From IMG/VR virus record IMGVR_UViG_3300037189_005898, positions 1 to 60,532 of that record: 60,532 nt of DNA; one strand, written 5' to 3'. Below, in pieces: positions 26,401 through 38,400 of the stretch (the stretch's first letter is position 1; each line of letters opens with the position of its first letter). The position numbers and the translations under genes were made by a program. The notes below the pieces were generated by a model, which saw only the letters and a program-made list of their open reading frames with translations, was not told the DNA's origin and did not search any database. This DNA is from a virus.

Positions 26401-29400
26401 AGTATATGTAAACGTGAAAGATGTGCCAGCATCTACCGCACTGGTCAGCGACGAACTTAATGTTATTTGAGTTCCGCTTAATATTGTCATAGTTACATTA
26501 TCTAATATACCAATTGGGCCGCCAACTACGGTGCTTCCGCTAATTAACGACGAAGTACTTCTAAAAGATAGAACAGTGGCTCCTGCACTTACTGATGAGG
26601 TAGTTAAAACTGCAACTGATTTACTTTCTAGTGATTGTACTAGCGTAACTAACGTTGAATTAATAACCGTTTTAATTTCGCCGATAACTGTATTATATCC
26701 TGCGTTAGTTCGTATTAATTTCATTCCTGCATCTAGATCCATAGTAGAGTCTAACGCGACTAGAGTTTCATTGACCAACGAAATTGTACCGCCTGATGCG
26801 TATTGTGCAGTGTCAGTGCCAATGAGAGTTATACTATGATTTGTAGCAAATGTTACTGTATAAATTCCATTATAGTGACTATAACTTTGTAGAGAATTTA
26901 CAGTAGTTGCTATGTTTGAAATACTAATAATCTGATTTAAAGAAAATGGTATTTCTGATCTAGTAGCAAATGAAACTACTATCGAAGAGCCTGATCCAAT
27001 GACATTAGTAATAGCGATCCCTAATCCTTGAAATGTAGCACTGTATGGTAATAATATATTTGAAGAACAACTTACAGATGCAACAGGTGTTTGTTGTCTT
27101 ATATCAAACGTAAATTGTGTTTGTACACCGTCTCCTGCATAGGTTTCTGAAAAATATTCACTGTAGTAAATATTTAAATTTGTGCCTGTGGCGGGTAAGT
27201 AAGGCAAGTTAAAAGTATGTGTATCGGCATCGACTACTGTTATATAATCGGTAAAGGAACTGTCAGTACCATCCCACACATCACTGAACAATGACGATGA
27301 ATCCCAACCATAATTTGTTTCGAAGCCAAAACTATTAACAATCACTCCGCCGTAGTCTACACCAGACATTAGTTGTGCTAACTCTTTTCCTGGTTGTCCA
27401 GTTTCAGGAGTGTAATAATACTGAACTCTATCCGATGCATGTAACAATGACCAGTTTATCAAATAGCTTACTTTAATAACTGATCCTGCTGTGAAAGAAT
27501 TATCAAAAGTTATTAGTCCGGAGTAGCTAGTATAACCTAAACTATTTGAAGTCTTAACAGACAATGCATAATCATCTGAAATTACAGGAATGCCATTAAC
27601 TGTAACAGAATGAGTTCCTAATCTTATATCAGGTGCCCACGGCAAAGTATATTGTAATTTAGAAGCCGATGCTGTTATAGTTTCGATTTTTTCTAATTCT
27701 ATCAAAGAATATGTTTTTGAAAGTCTATCAAACTTAACTCCTACTGTTGTTTTTCTAACAACACCGTCGCCTATTACTGCGATTATCCTTGCTTTACGTC
27801 CGCCATCAGTAACGCCGCCATTTAGTACAACAGTAGGTGCACTAAGATATCCAGACCCAGATGTTAATAGAACGACTGTTCTAATAGATCCATTAGTGAT
27901 AAACGTTTTAGCTGTTGCGCCGGCACCTGAACCGCTTTCGATAATAACTTCGGGTGCTGTAATATATCCGCTGCCGGCATCGACAATCCTTAATTCAATA
28001 ACTTTATAAGAATGATTGTCATTCCAAAATGCCCAAGGATACACAGAATCGATAATTGCATTATCAACCGTTACGTTATCATTACTATAACCTGTTAAAA
28101 TCGGAACAATTGCACCGGATTGATATTGTGGAGGCAAATCAAAATCTGTTACAGCAGTAGATCCTAAATCTAAATTACTGTAATTGTCTACATACTCTCT
28201 AATTTTTGTCCGATACGGTTTTACTTCTGAAATATAACTTTCAAAATCTGAAAGATTATCAGGCTGATAGTTAACCGGCTGTTTAAGAGGTCCTACTAAA
28301 TGATCTGCTTTAATAAAGCTAGTTTTGAAAATCCAGTCGACACTTGTTTGTTCACTAATAGCATATCGTACACTGGAGAAAAATAAATTTAAATAAGCTT
28401 GTCTTAAATCGTCAATTAAAATATCATTTTTTATTGCGTCTAAAATAATTCTTAATTCTTGATTAGCAGAATTATCAAAATTTAAATCATCATACAATGC
28501 ACCGTCATACCCATAAACCGTATCAGTAAGGTTGTACAGAATAGAATTAAACTGTATTGTGCCCTTTTCAACTGCTATTGGTTTATAGCGTTGTGTCCAA
28601 TCAATACTTTCCGATTCGGCATACTTTTCTAAAATCATCCAAGTACCGTTATTTGTGGTTTTAACCTTAACTAGTTCACCTATCTTGGAATTAATTCCAT
28701 ACAGTCCTGTAAATGTGTTTACAGAATAATCTACAACTGTATATTGATTATAATTAGTATCATACCAATCAGCATAACTCCAATAAGGGCGAACATCGTA
28801 ACTCTGTGTTTGTATTCTTGACCAAACACGAGTTGTGAGATCGAATGTGTATATACTCCAATAACCTTGAGATCCGCTATCGCTGTGAACTAATACACTA
28901 TAACTTCTAATACCCAACATGGTATTTTCTTCATTATATCCTTGGCCAGGATCGACAATCGTTACTCCGATCAACTGACCGAATGCATTTATTTGTGCTT
29001 TTAAAATTGCACCTTCGCCGTCGCCTGATACTGTAATGTACGGTGCATTTATGTAACCCGATCCTGCACTTACGATTGTTACTCCAGTAATTCTGCCTTC
29101 TGTGATTACAGCCACTAACGAAGGTAAAGAGAAATTGCCAACATTTACAAAACGTAAATCATAATCGGTATCTTTAACTATGTCATACAATCCAGTAAGA
29201 TCCGATGGCGGTAATTCATATAAATCCAATGCGGATATATTTTTATTTGTAGTTATTTGATAGGAGATTAATGTTCTATTAACTTCTTCAATAAACTGCT
29301 TTAACGCCTCGGATCGATTAACAAACATGCCTTGACGAGGCCTGAATTCTATACCATACTTTAATTTAGGCGGTAACTTTACATCCGGCACCACACGGCC

Positions 29401-32400
29401 ATTTTGATCTTTTCCGCACAGACTATCAAACCATTTTTGTTCAATTAACTCAGGTAGGACTGTATTTTTATCATTGTTAATAATTGCATATTGACGATGT
29501 ACTAATGCATGTTCAGGATTGTCTATAGTCCAATATTCAACAGACAAGACCATATTTTTATCATTTAATAAGGGTTTGACATTTGCTAGACTGAAACTAT
29601 TAGAACCTGTCAATGCTAAAAATTTATATCCGGCACCTCTTGGATTTCCGATAAGATTAGCAGCGTCGCTAGCTGAGAGAGATCGATTCTTAAGATTAGG
29701 TACAATTGTTTTATTTTTTACCCAGAAATAATATGTTGTTTTATAAGTTTTACTAACATTATTATAACTCTGAGTGCTAGAGTAAACTGTATCATCATAC
29801 AGACTTTGGCCGCTGATATTTTGTGAAAGTCCTGAAACAGTATCTGCTAGCTTGTTCCACTGACTAGGAGTATAGGACGATGAAACCCATTCATATATAT
29901 CGATACTAGCACCGGGAAATAATAATGCCCAGGAATTGTTTCTATAAACTACATCATTGTCGTGCGCATCAATAAATTTTGCAGTTCGTAAATCCCACCA
30001 TAGTTGTCCGACTTGGGCATCAGTCCATGCTTGACCTTCGCTAACATTTACTGTTGCGTTACCTATCGAATATATTGCAGGATCATAGAAAGACTTATAT
30101 CTTATTTCTTGTTCTGCTGGTCCAGGAATTTTTCCTTGCATTGGATCGATAATATCAATATAGGATACTAACGAGCTATTTGTTTTATCGTATATTAATG
30201 CACGTTTAAATTTAGTTAAATTGACTTTAGGAATTTCATGATGTAGTATAGTCCAACTATATGCATTAGATTTTTTACCGTAACCAAATACTCTGCCAGC
30301 AATAAGATTATTAACAGTAGCAGATGGGGCTCCAATTAAAATATTGTTTGAACCAACTGCAAAACCATCACCATATTCACTGTTTAATTCTGCAAGATCT
30401 CTTAATGTCTCGCCATATATAAAGTTTAAATTATACCTGTCATACACATCTATACGTCCATTGTTTCTAACAATAGATTTAAATTTAGTAGAATTTCCAT
30501 CAAATATTGTATTACCAGAATCAAATATTTCAAGAGTTTCTATATCGGAGTTCTGACTATAAACAACCATAGTATTGCTGCCGTTCATCCAAGCTACTCC
30601 GGCACCGAACAGTCCATTAACTTGAGGATTAATATTTTCTACTTCTTGATAAAAATTAAAAGTGCCAGTATCATTATAATATAAATCTACTTGTCCTTGA
30701 TTGCTATATTTTTTTAACTTATAAGGAGATCCTATAGCAACCCATATGCCATCTTCGGATACACTTAATCCTTTACTAAACCCGTATTCGCCTCCTACAA
30801 TAGGAGACTGAATCAAAGTCCAAGCTGTTCCATTATTTTGATATAAATTAACTCTACCAACTACTTCCGAATTATAAGTCCCGTCAAACGGCACACCAAT
30901 AGCACCAACTGCTAAAACATTACCCAAAACTGCAGATGATAAACTACTACCAAATGCTTTTTGACCATTTGGAGCAGAAATATAACTGCTAGTGTTATAA
31001 TTCCATTGAACTATTGAAAAATTTAAATTGCCCGAAGGTATAGAGGAAGCTGCAGAAGAAATAACTATAGCTGTAGAATTTACAACCGAAGTCACAGTTT
31101 GATTGTTTGTAAATCCTGTACCAGTTATACTCATACCTGGTGCTATGCCCGATGTTGAAGATAAGGTCACTACACTACCTAATACTGTTGTAGCAACTGC
31201 TCCTGATCCTGTTCCTGAAAAACTTACAAATGGTTTTTCAATATATCCGCCGCCGGGATTTGTAACCGTAAATGAAGATATTCCAACTTCAATAGCAAAT
31301 CGAACATTTGTTCCGGTGCCACCAGTAACAATGTTTGTTAAGGTCGGAGCTACTGTATACTTTCCAGCATTAACTATAGACACTCCTAAAACAGCACCAA
31401 TGTTACCTTTTTGAATGTTTGTGTTAATAGCAGTTACTCTTAAAATTGCAGGTTGCGTTGACGATCCACCTGTAACTGTTAATAAATCGCCTACTAAGTA
31501 GCCAGATCCTGCTTGAATAAGTCTAGCACTTGCAACACCAATTGTACATGTAGCGGTAGCTTGCACACCTCCCGAATCAGTAGGAGCGGCAATAATCACA
31601 ATAGGATTAGTTAAAAATCCGCTACCAGGAGAATCTACATTGATACCTACTATACCATTATTACTACTGCCATTTGGATTATAAGATGCAGTAGCTTGCA
31701 CTAACTGCTGATATTTGATTTCGTAAACTCGACCGATTCCTGAATTAAAGCCCTTAGCGCCAACTAAAAGATTATAACTAACAAAATTGTTAGATTGTGT
31801 AGTCTGTTTGAATACTAAACTAGATCCAAATAGTTCTCCTGCAGTAGGGGATGGACTTAAAATTGTGTCTACTAGAGTGAAAATGTTATTTGCATCTTTC
31901 TTATATAAAGATACTGCACCCTGACCAGCTAATCCTGAATTAGTCCCTGCTAAAATATCTACGGCCTTATAATAAGTTTTTTGTATAGTAGCTGCATTAC
32001 TTGCAGTCGGTGATCCAATAGCAAGCCATGCTCCATCAGGAGACATAGCTAATACTTCTGCCAGTTGTACAAATTCATTAGAATTATTTCCAAATACATC
32101 AGACTTGGATATCTCCGGAGCATCGATAGTGTCTCGTTGTATCCACGACGAAGAAGGACTAGACTTATGATAAATGAATGTTTGTCCTGTCTTAGTCGAA
32201 ATAGCAGCAAGACTTCCATCTGAAGTAATTGCTATTTCTCTTCCAAACCCTAATCCTGCTTTAGGTAAACTAAATTTAATTTCAGAGTCTGCATAAACTG
32301 TATCATTTTGCCATGTAGACCAAATGCCTGATCCATTATCGTCGGTCCATAATAACTCTCCGCTCTTAATTTCTTGCGGTATCGAAGAATTAGCAGTATC

Positions 32401-35400
32401 AATACTACTTGCTCTTTGAGAATTGAATCTAAAAATTACTATATCATTTAAGCCTTCATACGGGACTAATGGTGCTGTAGTTAATGTAGTTGAAATAATA
32501 ATAGTCACAGGGTTCATATCTGTGATTTTATAAAATCCATCAAATCCACCAGACTCACGTATACCAACATAATCGCCTGCTCTTAGTTCGTGATTATGAC
32601 TAAAGGTAATATTAAGTTTATTAGAGGAATATGTTAATTCTGTTACTTTATTTTTTGTGTTTGTAAATCTATAAACATTCCAACTCGGGCCTTCAAATCC
32701 GCACCAAATATAATCGCCGTCGACTAATGTAGCAATATCAATGTCAATAATATTATCTATTGATGCAATCGATGCTGAAACTTCGCCTGGACGTACATAA
32801 CCGGCTGATCGTAAGTAAGGACGATAGTTAGATATCGTCGGCCAAGGATTGCTGGAATAGTTTAAAGGTTTTAAATATATCTCGTTAGGACTTAGTCGAT
32901 TGACAAAATCACTATGCTCTTCATCTAATCTAGACACTAACTCAAATCCTTGAGGATTACGCTTATTAAATTCTTCTTCATCTAAAACAAATTCTATTTC
33001 TTCAAACCCTTCTGCAGATCCATATTGACCTACACGAATTGCCCACTCTTCATAGAATTGTAAACTGTCAGCATTCTCGGAATTTAAAACACCAAATAAT
33101 TTATTAAAAGCATTCTGCGTGCCTTTATCATAAATCATTCCCTGATAAAACTTAAATTCACCTACACTATCTTGAATTAAATTTTCAAGATATTGACGTT
33201 TTTGATAACCAATAAGATGCTGTGCTAACGACTGTTGATCTGCATCAAAATTGTCACTATCTAAACTGTAAAAATCTGTAAATTGTGTAGCCTTATACGA
33301 CCAGTTAGGAATAAGTTTAGATGCTGGAGCACTTGATAATTTAATCCAATTAATTACACCATCGGGTTCGGCTATCTTAAAGACATCGACACCAGGGACA
33401 AATCTATTAGCTGAATAGTAGTACTGTTGATAAAGGACTGTATCTCCTAGTGCATAATCTTGCCAGGCTTCCCAATTTTTAACTATTGCTTGATCTACAA
33501 TAAATCCAGGTACATCAAAACCACCGTACCATTCAGAACTTACGTATCCAGAGATCTTAATTCTTTCCTGTCTGTATCCTGTTTCAGGATTATAAATTGT
33601 GTCATTAAACATTGTAACATTATCTAATAACAAAATTTGTTCTTGCTGTATTAAGTAAAAAGTTGCGGCATATATGCCATCATTGTTATTAGCTCGATAG
33701 CTTACAACATTGCCATTTCTATATGAGTCTATGAACTGAGGAGAAATAGGAGTACCGTCCACTTTAAAAATAGAATAACTATTAAATGGATCCGTTACAG
33801 ACTCTACTACTGCTAAGTCTGCAAGGAAGGTAATTTGTCCTGCTGCAGGACTAAGACTTATTACCGCACTTCCTACTGTGTCTAAACCTGGTAAGTTTTC
33901 ATACAGATTAGTGTTAAAAAATCCTACAAAAGATGCCTGTGTTACTGTCCCAATATTATTCTCTGTTAAATTAATGACATATGGCCCATGACCGGTGACA
34001 GATTGCACTAGAGCACCTGCTTCAACACCTGGTCCAGTAACTAACATTCCTATATAAACACCTAATACATCGTCGGCATATAATCTGTAATCTCCTTCTT
34101 CGCCACTAACTGATAAGTTGTTTACTGGAACCGATGAAGTGGCTGGTATTTTTTGTAAAGCTTGATAATATTCTCCGTTATATCGAACTATTTCATTATA
34201 CTCTATGTCAATATTAGGAGTCCACTCGGTCCATTTATCCTGCACCGAAGACCAATTTTGTGTTGTCCAAAATAAAAATTCTTTAGCACTAGTTTCCCAA
34301 TTACAAATATCTGGAAGATTTGGATTAAAGTCTTCAAAAATAAATCCTTGATCTTTTAAATATTCACCATGCCCTAATAAAAAGTCAACAACATCTTGTA
34401 TTTTTTCTAGTTTAGTTCCGTAAGGAAGTACTAGCGATTCTTTTCTGTTCCATTTACTTCTAAAATTAGAATTAACACCGCCATTAATTGGGAGAGATTT
34501 TAAAAGAACATATCCTGTTGGATCAAATGAGGTAACTAAAATCTGAGAAGAAATCGTTCTATAAAATTGCCTATTATACTGTACAACTTGGCCAGGATAA
34601 TAACTTTCTCCGGCTGTCCAATTAACATAACTTTCAGATATACCGCCAATGTTAACTACTATTCCAGTATCGTAATATGAATAGTAATTAAAATAAGGTT
34701 GTACCTTACTATAACCATTAATTACAAATCCATCTGCTAATCTGGTTATAATAACTCCACTATAAATTATTCTGTTAATCGGACTAGACTTATTAAGATG
34801 AAGATTATAGTTTTCTTTAGGTACAAATACACTATTACTTGCACTTAGCGGAGTTCTTGAATCAAGTATAATATCAAACTTTTCTTTACTTGTAAATGCT
34901 CCTAATCTATAACTTAACTGACAATTTATATTTGTTAAATCTGTTTTATAAGCAGCATACGATTCAAGAGTATCATCTAAGACATAGTTGACAATAAAAT
35001 TAATTAAACCTGCAGTTTGTACATTCACTGATGATGAATAAACACTAGATAAAGCTAACGTACTTGGTTGAATTCGCAACATTGTGTCTGCATAAACTAA
35101 TTGTCCGGCTGGATTACGAGTAACACGTGATCTGTCTAGAAAAATTCCTATAGTTTTAGAAGGCTGCAATAACGTTGACGCTAACAATACTGTATAAGGA
35201 TAATAACTACTTCTACGCCATGCTGTTTCTACTGGACTTATATCGCCAAACACGTAACTTCCAGAAGTAGCATCAGTTATAGTACCTAATGCTAAACCTG
35301 CACTATAAGGACTTAGTAGTTCACCGTTTTCGTCAACTGGAATATTAGTTTTCAAAATAGGACGAATAAATTTTGTACGAACCGAGGTAGTCGATCCAGG

Positions 35401-38400
35401 TGCTCTAACAATACCTTCCGACAAGTCATTCCATAAAATTAAATTGTTACTGGTATAGGGTGCTGGACCATACACAGATGTCCACCATGTTGGCTCACTT
35501 GTAAATCCTAGCATCTCCCAAGGAGTTTCATTAGGATGATCTGTATCAAACATCCAACGATAGATCCCTCGCCAAAATCCAGGTGTTGCTTCCCCATTAG
35601 GGGCATAATGCCCTGCATAGTTATATGTAAATGAATTTGATGTATCGAAGCTAAATGGTGTTGTAAAATCTGAATTAGTTAGCCCGATCCATTCATAAAA
35701 ATATGGCGACAACGTACTGTTAAATTCAGATAAACTGTAATCTGTTGTTCTATTATATCCAGGAATAAAATCATAAACATCAAAAATTTCAGTATTATAA
35801 GATATCTTGATGTTATTAAAAATTCTCTTTTCTAATTCAAGTAATAAATCGTCTCTATAATCGCCGTACGTTAATGTGAGACTACCATCGTGTCCTTGTA
35901 TTAATTCTCTTGGAGTCAACAATGTGTTATCTAAGAGTATTTTAGGTTCGTATGCTGGCCAAAATCCTAACTTAGTCGGAGTCTCTGGAACAAACGATCC
36001 GTTAGTGCTATCATACTCATATGTTGTAAGTACGTCACCGTTAGCTAACGGAGATGTATCTAACATTATAAAATTTGAGTTATCACTATCAAAAATATAG
36101 TCAGTGTTATACAATAACTGTGTGCCATTTCGATATATTAATACTGATTTATAAGACAATACATCTAAGCTAAATGGATCGGTTAATGGATACGTTTTAA
36201 TTCTGTAATCTAGAACAGGAATATCACTTACAATAGCTGCACCATAAGGCACCATGTCACTGAAATAATATGGTCCGGTCTTAGGTTTATTCTCGTTAAT
36301 TTTTCTTAAAATATAATCGACTGATTCAACAACCGATAAATCCTCTGATAACCCAGTAGCAGCATTAATAAACGCTCTTTTAAAGGCAACATAGTCATTA
36401 CGAGATTTTTCTATAGCTCTAATTACATTATTAGTTTTATTAGTGATATGATATAAAGATAGACTTGCAGGACCACTGTGTTGAACAAATTTAGTTCCAT
36501 ACTTACTAATCTGTCCTAAATCTCGTAAATTACCGAAACCAGGATATGATCCTGAAAAATTTGGTACATTTTCTACGATCGACTCTACATGATCTAAAAC
36601 TTCACCTAGTGTAAAAGTAGTAATCTCATTGTTCAGGGGATTATTTTGTAAGTTCAATGGGATTTCATAGAATCCATTCTTGTTGATAGGTTGTGCTGCA
36701 TACGCTTTAATTGTTAATACATCGGCGGTTGTTACGTCAGTTAATAGTTCTACATATTTGTAAATTACACCGTCGCTTATTGACCATTCAGTGCTTTCTA
36801 ATCTAATACCATTAACATAAACTTTGACTACTAAGTCATCAAGATCGTTAATATTATCAAAAATGTCGATATCGAAGTTATTTGTAATTTCTGAATTTTT
36901 GTAGATTCTTACAGCACCCTGTGTCATTGTAACACTATTTGTTATCCATCCATTTACAAACACAGAAGCTGTTGTTTGTATCTGTTTTAAATAACCAATA
37001 CTAATATCAACTGTAACTATATCACCGCTTAGTTTATACACAAATGTGTCAGAAACTAGATTAAAGTTGAAGACAATGTCTCCGATATTGTTTATATTTT
37101 TATATAATAAAGGAAATCCTAAACTAGGATCATTTGAGCTCGAGCCCACTGCATAAGAAAATACTGCAGATCCTTTAAACGTAGATCCTGTATATATTGT
37201 TGTATCCGAAAAACTAATTCCATCGGAATTGAAAATATCAAATAAAGGCTGTTGATTTGCTTTAGTCTTTTGTTGTGCATAAATCCAGTCTGTACCATTG
37301 TACCAATAAGTGATCGATTGATTCTTTATTCCGCTTTTTACAATTACAGAATCATTCTCAGATGGCGTTGAATGTAACGCTAGATGTATTTGTTGAACAC
37401 CATTGACCGAAACAAACTGCACTTCATATACATTATCTTTAACAAACGGATCTGGATCTGCAGTAAAAATTACCAAATATCCTTGAACTAAATCTACACC
37501 ATCAATATTGTATCCCAAGCTACCTTCTATAATAGAAAATGCATCAGTAGTAAAATTATCAATAACGTCAACATCAACGACCGACTTATTTCCAAAATTA
37601 TAAAGTTGTAAATTTGATTCGAATTCGATAATAGGTCTAACAGCACGAGCAGTCTGATCTAAGCTTGGAACATTGCCATTTAATGCTGCGCTTACTTCAA
37701 TAACATCTTTATGGAACCAACGATTGTATCGACTCCATGGATTCTTATCTTGACTACTTCTATTAATAGTAATATAATCTAAGGTTCCTGCATATGAGCT
37801 AGCACTACTAAAAGGCAAAGAGTCGAACAGATCAGAATCAAATAAAATAGTAGTATCAGTAGTATAAGGTGCAATTATTTCTAGTGATGATTCTTCAGTT
37901 AATACGATTCCTGTACCAACACCTTCAACATAGTATTGCCCTTTAGAATAAGTTTCAGGTGTTATGTTACCTATAAACTTAATTTTCATGCCATTGCTTA
38001 ACGTAACTCCGTTAGGTAATGTGTATGATGTTTTGCCTAACAGATCCTTTTCAACATCAAGATATGTGTTTTCTTCAATAGAAAGAATTTCAAAAACTCC
38101 ACTGGCATCTAAATCTGTATCACTAAAATAATAAAGCAAACTAGGTGCATCAGCAGGTACTGTAAAAGTAATCGTTCCTTGAAAAACTTTATTTCCATCA
38201 AGGCCCGGAGTTTGATACAAATATTCAACATCATTACTACGAACTGTTGCAATAGTAAAAGGATTACCAATGCTATCGATTTCAAACACATAAGTTTGGC
38301 CTCGATAAAGTTTAATTGTAGGGTTAGGAACTAATGCATCAGAAGAAAACATCCACTGGAAATTTGTACCTTCATTTTCTATACTGACTTTAATTGTGCT

